Positions 8,787-17,309 of a stretch of DNA of 64,000 nt are shown in pieces; position 1 is the stretch's first letter, and every line of letters begins with the position of its first letter. The notes beneath the pieces were generated by a model. The model was not told where the DNA came from and ran no database searches. It saw nothing but the letters and a program-made list of their open reading frames with translations. Position numbers and translations under genes: made by a program. This DNA is from Clostridium aciditolerans. Lineage in GTDB: Bacteria > Bacillota > Clostridia > Clostridiales > Clostridiaceae. The stretch is from positions 1-64,000 of the forward strand of contig NZ_JAEEGB010000013.1 in NCBI RefSeq assembly GCF_016316925.1, in the 5' to 3' direction.

Positions 8787-9260
8787 ATGAACAAAGAAGA
8801 ACAGGTCATAATGGGTTTCAGGGACTTATACAACAAGATGGCTTGGCTTAATAAGCTTAAGATGGAAGACAGTCTTAAAGGTTATAAGTCTTCTGAAGTA
8901 CATTGCATCGAATACATTGGAAAAAATGTAGATTCCAACGTGACAAAACTTGCGGAGTCCTTTTATATGACTACCGGTGCCATAACTAAATTAACTAAGA
9001 AGCTCATAAAAAAAGGCATTATCGAAAGCTACCAGAAGCCGAATAACAAGAAAGAAATCTATTTTCGCTTGACTTCGCAAGGGAAAATAATTTATAAAAT
9101 CCATGAGGAACTGCACAAAGAGTTTCAAGAGCGGGATAAAGCCGTATTTGAGCAGGTAACCGAGGAACAATTTGACAGTATGCTTAGCTTCGTAGAAAAG
9201 TATAGTAGTCATTTGGATGCAGAAATAAAGAAACTGGGTGTAGATATTAAGTCGGAATAA
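8787..9260 (+). CDS. MarR-family transcriptional regulator
   Basis: A 157-residue winged-helix protein. The DNA-binding region is at about residues 35-100 (SNVTKLAESFYMTTGAITKL, then IIESYQKPNNKKEIYFRLT), with helices for dimerisation at both ends. The ATG at 8787 has GGGAGG nine bases upstream and gives the usual MarR length. It is followed by a terminator-like hairpin and then a promoter overlapped by a long inverted repeat in front of an MFS gene, so it probably represses that pump and is relieved by a drug or phenolic ligand. Confidence 0.88.
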   Translation: MNKEEQVIMGFRDLYNKMAWLNKLKMEDSLKGYKSSEVHCIEYIGKNVDSNVTKLAESFYMTTGAITKLTKKLIKKGIIESYQKPNNKKEIYFRLTSQGKIIYKIHEELHKEFQERDKAVFEQVTEEQFDSMLSFVEKYSSHLDAEIKKLGVDIKSE

Positions 9261-9286
9261 ATTTGAATAATGAAAATGAAACCACA

Positions 9287-9325
9287 GGCAGCCAACTCTA
9301 TTGAGAACAGGCTGCATTTTTATTG
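9287..9325 (+). terminator. intrinsic terminator after the MarR gene
   Basis: GGCAGCC pairs with GGCTGC across an 18-nt loop and is followed by ATTTTTATT. Confidence 0.65.
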
Positions 9326-9336
9326 TTATTATTTTG

Positions 9337-9390
9337 TTGACAAGGAAGCAAAATAATGATACGATGATTTTGCTTCCAAGGAAGCGAAAT
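9337..9390 (+). promoter_or_regulatory. promoter of MFS gene overlapped by a MarR-type operator
   Basis: A -35 box TTGACA (9337-9342) is followed after 17 bp by TACGAT (9360-9365). An 11-bp inverted repeat, GGAAGCAAAAT (9344-9354) and ATTTTGCTTCC (9367-9377), spans the spacer and -10 region. A third half-site, GGAAGCGAAAT (9380-9390), follows. Repressor binding here would block RNA polymerase. The likely binder is the MarR protein encoded just upstream. Confidence 0.75.
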
Positions 9391-9415
9391 CATAACTTTT
9401 AAGAGGAGAATTTAA

Positions 9416-10651
9416 ATGTTCATATTTAAATCACTCAATGAACAGAACACAGAACAAACCGTAGATAAACACGCTTTAATATTCGGTCTTATCTCCGTGT
9501 TTCTTTGCGGAATAGGCTTCAGTATCATAGCACCTGTTGTCCCATTCTTAGTACAGCCTTATACAAGCAATCCGGGAGAACAAGCTATAGTTGTTACGCT
9601 GCTGACCTCTGTTTATGCAGTCTGCGTGTTTTTTGCGGCCCCTGGACTTGGTGCTTTGAGCGACAAATATGGCCGTCGTCCAGTACTCTTAGTATGCCTT
9701 TTGGGTTCCTCAATCGGGTACTTAGTTTTTGGCATAGGAGGAGCTCTATGGGTACTATTTGCTGGACGCATAATAGATGGTATAACAGGCGGAACTATAA
9801 GCACTATCTTCGCATATTTTGCAGACATCATTCCTCCTAAGCAGCGAACCAAATACTTTGGATGGGTGAGTGCGGTTGTAGGTGTAGGCACCATCATTGG
9901 TCCAACTCTAGGCGGATTACTTGCCAAGTTTGGTTATTCTGTACCCATGTATTTTGGAGCAATAATAACTTTATTGAATGTTGTTTATGGAATCTTTTTT
10001 ATGCCTGAGAGCCTTGCCAAGAATAATAGACTGAAAGAGATTACCTTTGTAAGACTGAATCCATTTACACAGCTTGCAAACGTACTTTCCATGAAAAACT
10101 TAAAAAGGTTACTTGTCTCAGCGTTCTTACTTTGGATACCAAACGGATCTTTACAGGCAGTTTTTTCACAATTTACAATGGATACTTTCAGTTGGAAACC
10201 TGCACTAATCGGACTTATGTTTTCAATTATGGGCTTCCAAGACATCATTTCACAAGGTTTCATAATGCCAAAGCTTTTGATAAAACTTAGTGATGCACAA
10301 ATAGCAATTCTTGGAATGGTTTCGGAGATTTTAGGCTACAGTCTTATTGCAGCATCAGCTTTGTTCTCATTCTATCCTATTCTTATCGCTGGAATGTTTA
10401 TATTTGGTTTTGGTGATTCGATTTTTGGGCCTTCATTCAATGGGATGCTCTCCAAGTCTGTCGATTCTAGTGAACAAGGAAGGATTCAAGGAGGTAGCCA
10501 ATCTATTCAGGCTTTAGCAAGAATGATTGGGCCTATCATTGGAGGTCAAATCTATGTATCACTTGGACATGCTGCACCCGCTTTTATGGGTATGATCCTT
10601 ATAGCAGCGGCAATACCAGTTTTGTATAAGGGTACGCATGTAAATATGTAA
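9416..10651 (+). CDS. MFS efflux transporter, TetA-like
   Basis: A 411-residue, 12-helix permease. After helix 2 it has motif A as GALSDKYGRRPVLL, and helix 5 carries the antiporter motif C pattern (GVGTIIGPTLGGLLAKFG). The arrangement resembles the TCR/Tet efflux family, which exports drugs in exchange for protons. Whether it exports tetracycline cannot be told. AGAGGAG precedes the ATG. A MarR operator covers its promoter and a terminator follows at 10666. The whole MarR-MFS module is bracketed by identical terminators, hinting at acquisition or duplication. Confidence 0.85.
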   Translation: MFIFKSLNEQNTEQTVDKHALIFGLISVFLCGIGFSIIAPVVPFLVQPYTSNPGEQAIVVTLLTSVYAVCVFFAAPGLGALSDKYGRRPVLLVCLLGSSIGYLVFGIGGALWVLFAGRIIDGITGGTISTIFAYFADIIPPKQRTKYFGWVSAVVGVGTIIGPTLGGLLAKFGYSVPMYFGAIITLLNVVYGIFFMPESLAKNNRLKEITFVRLNPFTQLANVLSMKNLKRLLVSAFLLWIPNGSLQAVFSQFTMDTFSWKPALIGLMFSIMGFQDIISQGFIMPKLLIKLSDAQIAILGMVSEILGYSLIAASALFSFYPILIAGMFIFGFGDSIFGPSFNGMLSKSVDSSEQGRIQGGSQSIQALARMIGPIIGGQIYVSLGHAAPAFMGMILIAAAIPVLYKGTHVNM

Positions 10652-10665
10652 ACTACCTACTTTCT

Positions 10666-10702
10666 TTAGGCAACTATTTTCATAAAAAATGGTTGCCTTG
10701 TA
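10666..10702 (+). terminator. terminator after MFS gene (copy 2 of a duplicated hairpin)
   Basis: The 31-nt hairpin at 10669-10699 is identical to 8639-8669. GGCAAC pairs with GTTGCC; the following T-tract is short here (TTGTAT). Confidence 0.7.
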
Positions 10703-10831
10703 TATCCTTTGAATCAAGTGCCCTTACTAAGACATCTATTGCTTTTTCGATTAATGATACCATTTCAAATCAAACAGCATATATTGAATTGAAAGCTCAA
10801 TAGCTACAAAGTTACTAGAAGGTGATAATAA

Positions 10832-11827
10832 ATGAAACCCAATCCACCCAAATTAATAACTAACCTACTATCATTAGTCCACTGCAATGTTCTCTTTAAA
10901 ATAATCTATAGAAACAATTCACCGCTGCCCAAGCATCCTTTAAAGTTTGACACATCAGGAAAATTTAAAATTGTTCAGTTTGCTGATATTCAGGATGGTC
11001 CTGATACAGATCCACGAACTCTTGAGCTCATGAGCAGAATTTTGGACAAAGAAAAACCCAATCTTGTGGTTTTAACAGGAGATAACATCGATGGAAAGTG
11101 TAAAACAACAGCAGATGTTAAAAAGGCAATAACTAATATTGCAGGACCTATGGAAGCGAGAAATATTCCGTGGGCTATTGTCTTTGGAAATCACGATGAT
11201 GAGCATTTAATGATGAGCAAAGAAGAGATGATGAATTTTTACATGACCTTTAATTATAACATCAGTCAAATTGGCTTTAAGACAGGAAGCAGAATAGGAA
11301 ACTATAATTTACTTATACAAGGGGCATCCTCGCAGGCTCCAGAATTTAATATTTATTTGCTAGATTCAGGAAAATATTGCACCTTAGGCATCTATGACTA
11401 TATAACCTGTTCGGAAATTTGCTGGTATAAAACTATAGCAAAGAAACTTAAAAAGCAGTATAAAAAAGTAATACCTGCTATAATGTTTTTTCATATACCG
11501 CTTCAGGAATTCCATACTGCATATAAAACGGGCTATGTCGATGGCCTACGACTTGAGCATGAAGGTGCCTCTTTAATCAATACCGGCATGTTCCATGCTA
11601 TTGTCAACACAGGTGATGTCAAGGGCATTTTTGTTGGTCATGATCATAGTAACACCTACACGGCTATCCTTGATGGTGTATTGCTTGGTTATGCAGGAAA
11701 TACAGGCTATGCAACTTATGGTAATCCTAAACTGCAAAGGGGTGCTCGTGTTTTTGAGATAAATGAAAGCAACCCTTCAGTTATTAATACTCACATGATA
11801 TTCTCAGGTGACGTTGGTTTGAATTAA
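10832..11827 (+). CDS. calcineurin-like metallophosphoesterase
   Basis: A 331-residue phosphoesterase of the group containing yeast Dcr2 and plant PAP-like enzymes. Metal-site blocks are in order: FADIQDG (about residue 51), GDNIDG (about 88), GNHDDE (about 129), FHIPLQEFH (about 220) and GHDHSNTY (about 270). The first block has Gln where most family members have His (D-x-H). The N-terminus is hydrophobic but not a clear signal peptide, so the location is uncertain. AGAAGGTGATAAT precedes the ATG. It is a single gene ending one base before the convergent iron-sulfur protein gene. Substrate unknown. Confidence 0.8.
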   Translation: MKPNPPKLITNLLSLVHCNVLFKIIYRNNSPLPKHPLKFDTSGKFKIVQFADIQDGPDTDPRTLELMSRILDKEKPNLVVLTGDNIDGKCKTTADVKKAITNIAGPMEARNIPWAIVFGNHDDEHLMMSKEEMMNFYMTFNYNISQIGFKTGSRIGNYNLLIQGASSQAPEFNIYLLDSGKYCTLGIYDYITCSEICWYKTIAKKLKKQYKKVIPAIMFFHIPLQEFHTAYKTGYVDGLRLEHEGASLINTGMFHAIVNTGDVKGIFVGHDHSNTYTAILDGVLLGYAGNTGYATYGNPKLQRGARVFEINESNPSVINTHMIFSGDVGLN

Positions 11828-11828
11828 C

Positions 11829-12881
11829 TTAACTTGTCCCTGGTTTATGAGGAAGCAGATTCAGTTTTTGAATTGCCCACTCCGCCATTTCTCTTACCTT
11901 TGCATTACTATCCTTACAGGCATAAAAAATATATTCCCTATACTGTTCCTTATAGTCATTCACCATTGCGTTGATAGCATTAGTCTTCCATCTCCAAACA
12001 TTATGTTTTTCTATATACCAAAACTTAGGTTGCATTACATTCTCTAAAAATGTATAGTCCATTTTAAGGATTTTTTCTAGGGATATATGCTTACTTAATT
12101 CAGATAAACCAGGGAATTCTTCTGTAGCATTCCAAGCTCCTTTGTTCATAGGGCAAACATTTTGACAAACATCGCACCCAAAGACCCAACCACCCATCTC
12201 ATCATTAAATTTTTCATGTGGCAAATCCCAACCTTCAAAGGTGGTAAGACAAGAGACACATGAGGAGCGGTTCATAGTATAAGGCTCAGATAAAGAAGAT
12301 GTTGGACAGGATTTAATACACAGGTTACATTTTTCAGGACATTTCTTCAACTTTGGTATCTCAACAGATTCCAGCTCTTTATCTATGAGCCATGCCTCTA
12401 AATGCACCCATGAACCGGAGTCCGTATAGAAGAAATTATTTTTACGTACTATTCCAAGTCCAGCTTTTAATGCGGCCCATCGCAGCGCAGTAATTCCAAA
12501 TTTTCTTTCGGTAGCGGTTTTAATCCCCAGTTCTTGCATATATGCTTCAAATTTCAAACTGTCTTGAAAATCTTCGGAGTTCTCATCTCTTCTGCTATCT
12601 ACTAAATAATATTTAGCAATCAAACCTTCCAAGTGGTCAGGAATATGATATTTTCCGTATTGTCTTGCACAGATAACAATTGATTTTGCCCAAGGATATG
12701 TATCTTGCAAGTGGGCAAAAGGATAAAATCCTTCATAATATGGCTTAGTAGCTGGAATACGCTCAATTCTTTCATTTAGTTTTTCCTCATAGCCGGACAT
12801 ATCAGATATTTTAATAATGCCGCACTTTTCATATCCCATGCTAAGTGCTGTATTTTTTATTTGTTCTGCCAATAAATTCAT
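11829..12881 (-). CDS. QueG-like double [4Fe-4S] reductase family protein
   Basis: A 350-residue protein resembling epoxyqueuosine reductase (QueG). It has an N-terminal corrinoid-binding-type domain and a 4Fe-4S double-cluster module at about residues 180-260: CPEKCNLCIKSCP, then CVSCLTTFEG and CDVCQNVCPMN. A HEAT-like tail follows. True QueG reduces epoxyqueuosine in tRNA; clostridia also have paralogues of this family, so the exact reaction is unsure. Its neighbour is a divergent LysR regulator 126 bp away with a palindrome between them, unusual for a tRNA-modification gene and suggesting inducible expression. Confidence 0.75.
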   Translation of the reverse strand: MNLLAEQIKNTALSMGYEKCGIIKISDMSGYEEKLNERIERIPATKPYYEGFYPFAHLQDTYPWAKSIVICARQYGKYHIPDHLEGLIAKYYLVDSRRDENSEDFQDSLKFEAYMQELGIKTATERKFGITALRWAALKAGLGIVRKNNFFYTDSGSWVHLEAWLIDKELESVEIPKLKKCPEKCNLCIKSCPTSSLSEPYTMNRSSCVSCLTTFEGWDLPHEKFNDEMGGWVFGCDVCQNVCPMNKGAWNATEEFPGLSELSKHISLEKILKMDYTFLENVMQPKFWYIEKHNVWRWKTNAINAMVNDYKEQYREYIFYACKDSNAKVREMAEWAIQKLNLLPHKPGTS

Positions 12882-12938
12882 TTCTTATACACCCCTTCCA
12901 TAAACTTATACTATCAAACAACTATATATTTGTAAAAT

Positions 12939-12979
12939 TGATATATTCGAATTGACAATTCATTTTTATCAATATATCA
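12939..12979. promoter_or_regulatory. likely LysR binding site between divergent genes
   Basis: TGATATAT (12939-12946) and its inverse ATATATCA (12972-12979) flank AT-rich sequence in the short space between the QueG-like gene and the lysR gene. Paired half-sites in such a position are typical for LysR regulators. Inferred from symmetry and position. Confidence 0.45.
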
Positions 12980-13007
12980 TTTTAATATAGAGATTGGAGT
13001 GAAACAA

Positions 13008-13907
13008 ATGGATATTAGACACTTTAAAACATTTAAAAGTATTATAGAAGAAGGTAATTTTTCAAATGCCGCAGTGAAACTGGGATACACTCAGTCTACT
13101 GTTACATCTCAAATTCAACAATTAGAACAGGAGCTCTCAATCAAACTATTTGAAAAAATCGGCCGTAATATGGTGTTAACGTCCTTAGGAAAAGAATTGA
13201 TACCTTATGCAAATGAATTACTTGATATGGTAAAAAAAATAGAGAGTATTGGTAAGTATGGTGATAAGATTACTGGAGAATTGAAGATTGCAGTTCCAGA
13301 ATCCTTGATGTCTTATAAATTACAGAAGGTGCTCGCCTTATTTAAAGAAAAAGCTCCTAATGTAAAACTTTCTATCATTACACTTAATTGTTTTGCTATA
13401 AGAAATATCTTATCAATGGGTGAAGTAGACATTGGCTTAATGTACAATGTGGTCACTCAAAATGATAATTTGACTACTATTCAATTGGCAGATTTCAATT
13501 TGGCTTTAGTATGTTCACCTTTGTTTCAGCAAGATAAATTAGATCTTTGCAAACCAAACCAAGAAATAAATACAAGTCTTATTATTAATGAAGTTGAATC
13601 TATTTATCGAAAAATACTTGAAAGTTACTTTCATGACAACAATATAAAATTAAATAACACAATTGAACTTTGGAGTATTGAAGCCATAAAAAAATGTGTT
13701 GCAAGTAATTTAGGAATCTCTTTCTTGCCACGTTTTACAGTAGAAGAAGAACTTGAAAGTGGTAAGTTGAAAGAACTTAAGGTAGGCTGCTCTGATAGCA
13801 AGATTACAGCAATATGCGCTTATCATAAGAATAAATGGATTAGTCCTGCAATGTCTTTGTTTATGGAGTTAGTGAGAGATAACTTTAATATTGTTGACAA
13901 TTTTTAA
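13008..13907 (+). CDS. LysR-family transcriptional regulator
   Basis: A 299-residue LysR-type regulator. The winged helix-turn-helix is at residues about 1-60 (MDIRHFKTFKSIIEEGNFSN, then AAVKLGYTQSTVTSQI), followed by a periplasmic-binding-protein-like inducer domain (about 90-295). I chose the ATG at 13008, with GGAGTG upstream; a GTG nine bases earlier overlaps that site. It is divergent from the QueG-like gene and probably controls it. A terminator follows at 13989. Confidence 0.88.
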   Translation: MDIRHFKTFKSIIEEGNFSNAAVKLGYTQSTVTSQIQQLEQELSIKLFEKIGRNMVLTSLGKELIPYANELLDMVKKIESIGKYGDKITGELKIAVPESLMSYKLQKVLALFKEKAPNVKLSIITLNCFAIRNILSMGEVDIGLMYNVVTQNDNLTTIQLADFNLALVCSPLFQQDKLDLCKPNQEINTSLIINEVESIYRKILESYFHDNNIKLNNTIELWSIEAIKKCVASNLGISFLPRFTVEEELESGKLKELKVGCSDSKITAICAYHKNKWISPAMSLFMELVRDNFNIVDNF

Positions 13908-13988
13908 TACATAACATTTGGTTATAAAGCTATTGTTAGTCTCTGTAAATTCAATACAGCATATTATGGTTTTTTATAAACATAGTTT

Positions 13989-14030
13989 AAGGAGAGGCAT
14001 TACTTTATCTCTCCTTTCATTCTTATTTTT
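13989..14030 (+). terminator. intrinsic terminator after lysR gene
   Basis: AAGGAGAG pairs with CTCTCCTT across 12 nt, followed by a T-rich stretch. Confidence 0.6.
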
Positions 14031-14317
14031 TACACTTCCAATTCCGCCTCTAATTCATCAACCTTTTTTGAAATATAACTTAACATTTAATCACCTACTT
14101 TTTAATAATATGTAAGAAGCAAAATGTTATATTTTATGTAATTAGTATACCCACGGAAAACTTTTTTAGAGAAAAACCACTTTTTCAATGGTAATTAATC
14201 TGACTTCATATTGTACTAAATTTGTAATTTAAATCATATCATTATATAAACAAGCCTCTTTAAATGAATGTATTTTAAAATTATAGTGTTTTTCACTTTA
14301 TAGGTGGTGCATTGAAA

Positions 14318-14881
14318 ATGATAGATAAATTGGCCCTGCAGCTTACTTCCCTAATTTGTACCGAAGCCTACAACAATGCTAAAGACAGAGCAAGGATACA
14401 GTATGGCTTAAGTGTAATTTTAAGTGAAGGATTTAAAATTGTTTTTCTAATACTGTTTTTTAATATAATACATAGACAAAATTTTTTCTATTTTTCCTTA
14501 CTCATACTGATATCAACTAGGGTGTTTGCTGGTGGAGTACACTTAAAGGGAACTTTGAATTGTTTACTTCTAACAACTCTGCTGCTTATCTTCACAAGTG
14601 TGCTGGCACCACTTATTCCTAGACTACCGACAGTATATTATTTACTTATTGGCATAGTTAGTTTTGTAATAGTTTTAGTTAGATCTCCGATATGCAGTGT
14701 AAGGAGGCCTATAAAAGATAATAAGAAAAAGCTACAGTATAAGATTGTAGCGGCTCTGTCTGTAGCTTTATGGACTATTATTTTATTATTTTTACAAAGC
14801 GCTCCATATGTAAACTGCGGCTTCAGCACTATATTAATACAAAGCGTACAGCTTGTGCTGACTAAAAAGCCGAAGCTATAA
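14318..14881 (+). CDS. agrB: AgrB-like peptide-processing membrane protease
   Basis: A 187-residue polytopic membrane protein of the AgrB family, which cleaves the C-terminus of the AgrD precursor and helps cyclise and export the autoinducing peptide. The catalytic pair is visible in RVFAGGVHLKGTLNC (about residues 69-83): His and Cys seven residues apart, as in S. aureus AgrB. Five or six hydrophobic helices fill the rest. A TTG at 14312 is an alternative start; I prefer the ATG at 14318, ten bases after AGGTGG. The agrD gene follows after 37 bp. Confidence 0.87.
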   Translation: MIDKLALQLTSLICTEAYNNAKDRARIQYGLSVILSEGFKIVFLILFFNIIHRQNFFYFSLLILISTRVFAGGVHLKGTLNCLLLTTLLLIFTSVLAPLIPRLPTVYYLLIGIVSFVIVLVRSPICSVRRPIKDNKKKLQYKIVAALSVALWTIILLFLQSAPYVNCGFSTILIQSVQLVLTKKPKL

Positions 14882-14918
14882 ATTTTTTAATAAACTTATA
14901 AAATAAGGAGGTCACATT

Positions 14919-15062
14919 ATGAAAAAATTAATTAAAAATCTAAAGGGAAAAGGCACTTTATGCTCACTTTGTCTAGCTGTAGCTTCAGTTGTATATACCT
15001 TTTACGGCTCCTTCCTTTTTCTTGGCGAGCCTGAAGTTCCAGAATGCATGAAAGGCGAATAG
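14919..15062 (+). CDS. agrD: AgrD-like autoinducing-peptide precursor, Ser-type ring residue
   Basis: A 47-residue peptide with AAGGAGG upstream. It has the three AgrD parts: a basic amphipathic N-terminus (MKKLIKNLKGKG), a hydrophobic middle, and an acidic proline-containing tail (EPEVPECMKGE). Aligning the P-E-x-P tail to clostridial AgrD proteins places Ser31 at the position of the ring-forming Cys, giving the presumptive core SFLFL. A Ser would form a lactone rather than a thiolactone, as known for the S. intermedius group peptide. Cys15, Cys18 and Cys43 lie outside the expected core. Convergent with the kinase gene, 9 bp away. Confidence 0.8.
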   Translation: MKKLIKNLKGKGTLCSLCLAVASVVYTFYGSFLFLGEPEVPECMKGE

Positions 15063-15071
15063 TTGCATAAT

Positions 15072-16337
15072 CTATGACAATTTAATGCTGAAAATTGTAT
15101 AGTTATTTTCAAAGGATAGTTGAATTCTAGCTCCATAGGATTCAACTATTTGTTTTACATTATACAGCCCATATCCGCGATTCTCCCCTTCTTTAGTAGT
15201 ATATCCTGCATTAAAGATCTTGCCAATATCATTAAATTCTATTCTTTCCCCTGTATTTCCGATTTCTATAATACAATTCTCTTCCAGATAACCTATATTT
15301 AAGAACACTTTTTTCAAATCACTTTTTGAATTTAAAACAGCGTCAAAAGCATTATCCAAAAGATTATTTAAAGTCTCTGAAAGCTCATGATCCTTAAAAG
15401 GAAGCTTATAGTCTCCTTGAATAATATACTTAAACTCAATATTGTATTTTGCAGCCTCATTTATTTTATTATAGATAATGGCCGCTACCACTGTATTATC
15501 TATTTGAAGTAACTTCTCCATACTCTCCAAGGAAGTATTAAGAGAATTCATATATTGTGTCATGGTTTCCTTTAAATTCTTTTCGTCAGATACTAGAACA
15601 AGGCTGTAAACAGTATTCAAATGATTTTTAAAATCGTGCTGTCTCCTTCTTACATCCTCTAATAGCTTTGATATTACAGGAGAGTATTTCTGATAATTCT
15701 CCAGTGACTTCTTTATTTCAGTATCTTTCATCTCATATTCAAGCAAAAACAAATTTGCTAGGATGAATACTAAGGGAATGACAAGATACAGCGCAATCTC
15801 ATCCAAAAACTCATGTCTTTTAAAATTCCATGTCCACTTTGCAATAACTATATACATGAGAAGATTCACGGAAAAAAAGTATATTTTAGAACTTTTCTGC
15901 CTAAAAAAAATTCTTAGTTTTTCATAAGATACATATTTATAGATACAAAAACTTAAAAGTATACAGATGAGGTTGCCAATAAGCAAATATATGAAATTAT
16001 CCTTCACCATATAAGCTTGAATAGAGAATCTAAGCATAATTATTATAGCAAGTTGCATTATACCAAAAATAGCCATAAGCAAGCCGAATTCTAATAATAA
16101 ATGCTTTATATCTTTTTTAAATGTCAACTTGATAGCTAGAAGCAAAAACAGATAATTAACAAAAAACTGCAAAGGTGGATAAATATTATTTGTAATTAGA
16201 ACTACTACTGAAGTAAAAAGTATAATGAGAGCACTTTTATATAATCTATTTTCATATTTTTTATTAAACATGTTCCACAGCAACATAAAACTTCCTACTT
16301 CTAGAAATATTAAGATGAATATCTTATAATCCTTCAT
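15072..16337 (-). CDS. AgrC-like sensor histidine kinase (GHKL)
   Basis: A 421-residue membrane kinase. Residues about 1-200 form six or seven transmembrane helices, the peptide-sensing part in AgrC. The phospho-acceptor motif RRRQHDFKNHL puts His at residue 234. The GHKL ATPase follows with N-box NNLLDNAFDAV (about 327) and G-box GYGLYNVKQIVESYGA (about 393). It should detect the peptide made by the convergent agrBD pair and phosphorylate the regulator encoded just upstream, with which it overlaps by 4 bp (ATGA). Confidence 0.87.
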   Translation of the reverse strand: MKDYKIFILIFLEVGSFMLLWNMFNKKYENRLYKSALIILFTSVVVLITNNIYPPLQFFVNYLFLLLAIKLTFKKDIKHLLLEFGLLMAIFGIMQLAIIIMLRFSIQAYMVKDNFIYLLIGNLICILLSFCIYKYVSYEKLRIFFRQKSSKIYFFSVNLLMYIVIAKWTWNFKRHEFLDEIALYLVIPLVFILANLFLLEYEMKDTEIKKSLENYQKYSPVISKLLEDVRRRQHDFKNHLNTVYSLVLVSDEKNLKETMTQYMNSLNTSLESMEKLLQIDNTVVAAIIYNKINEAAKYNIEFKYIIQGDYKLPFKDHELSETLNNLLDNAFDAVLNSKSDLKKVFLNIGYLEENCIIEIGNTGERIEFNDIGKIFNAGYTTKEGENRGYGLYNVKQIVESYGARIQLSFENNYTIFSIKLS

Positions 16338-17089
16338 TTATCCCCTCCATCTACAGCATTATTAAACCTGCCTATTATACATTTCTTATAGTTGTTTCCG
16401 AGTAGTGCAGTTTTGTCAGTATTATAAAAATAAATCTTGTAAGAAGTTTTATTATTAGTTTTTTCAATTTTATTGATATATTTTATATTAACCAAATAGG
16501 ATCTATGACACTGAAGGATATTCTTATCATTTATCATTGAATTTAATTTCTTAAGGGATAAATAATCTATGGTAAAGGAACCGTTTATAGTATGAATTAT
16601 TGAAGTTCTAATAAAGACTTCCACGAAAATTATTTCATTAACAAATATTTTCACCTGGATATTCTTTATGGGAACAATTATGAATTTCTCCCCGATTTCT
16701 GCAGCAGCAACCTGTTCCCTGCTGTCTGATAGCAAAAGCTTTGTTATTCCTTGGATGTTTTCCTTATTATAAGGCTTTAATATATAATCATAACAGTGAA
16801 CCTTCTTAAAGGCTGAAAGCATATATTCCTTGTAAATTGTCACAAATATTATCCAGTTTAGTCTATATCTTTCTATTTTTCTTATTTCAAGAGCAAATTT
16901 AAGACCTGATTCATTTTTTAAATTAATATCAACATAGAAAAGATCAATCATCTTTTGCTGGGCTATTTTAAAAGCCTCTGTAGCATTGGTGGTTTCATAT
17001 ACTTGATACATGTCGCCTGATTGTTTTATAATCTCTGATAGGGTTTTCAACTGAATACGATCGTCTTCTAAAACTAATATATTGTACAT
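16334..17089 (-). CDS. LytTR-type response regulator (AgrA-like)
   Basis: A 251-residue regulator. The receiver domain (about 1-120) has acidic pocket LEDD (8-10) and phospho-acceptor Asp54 in FYVDINL. The LytTR DNA-binding domain (about 140-240) contains FVEVFIRTSIIHT and LQCHRSYLVNIKYI. Partner of the kinase at 15072-16337, translationally coupled. AgrA-type regulators bind paired direct repeats; I could not identify such sites with confidence upstream of agrB or near 17150-17350. Confidence 0.87.
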   Translation of the reverse strand: MYNILVLEDDRIQLKTLSEIIKQSGDMYQVYETTNATEAFKIAQQKMIDLFYVDINLKNESGLKFALEIRKIERYRLNWIIFVTIYKEYMLSAFKKVHCYDYILKPYNKENIQGITKLLLSDSREQVAAAEIGEKFIIVPIKNIQVKIFVNEIIFVEVFIRTSIIHTINGSFTIDYLSLKKLNSMINDKNILQCHRSYLVNIKYINKIEKTNNKTSYKIYFYNTDKTALLGNNYKKCIIGRFNNAVDGGDK

Positions 17090-17309
17090 ATATTCATCAT
17101 ACCCCTTTGTATTAATTTATTCTTAATTAAATATTCTATATCCGTTTGGAAATACCTTCCCTGGATTGAATAATTTATTTAATTGAGTTAAAAATTTACA
17201 CAAATTAATAACAAAAATTGGAGCTTTTATGCAATGTTCAATATGTTCTAAAAGAATATGTGCTACAATTAAGCTATAAAGATATATTTTTTTCTAAATT
17301 CTATTCAAG

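Noticed and set aside
13918-14115. 65-residue plus-strand reading frame after lysR
   Set aside because: Contains the lysR terminator hairpin and has no ribosome binding site; composition is that of AT-rich noncoding DNA.
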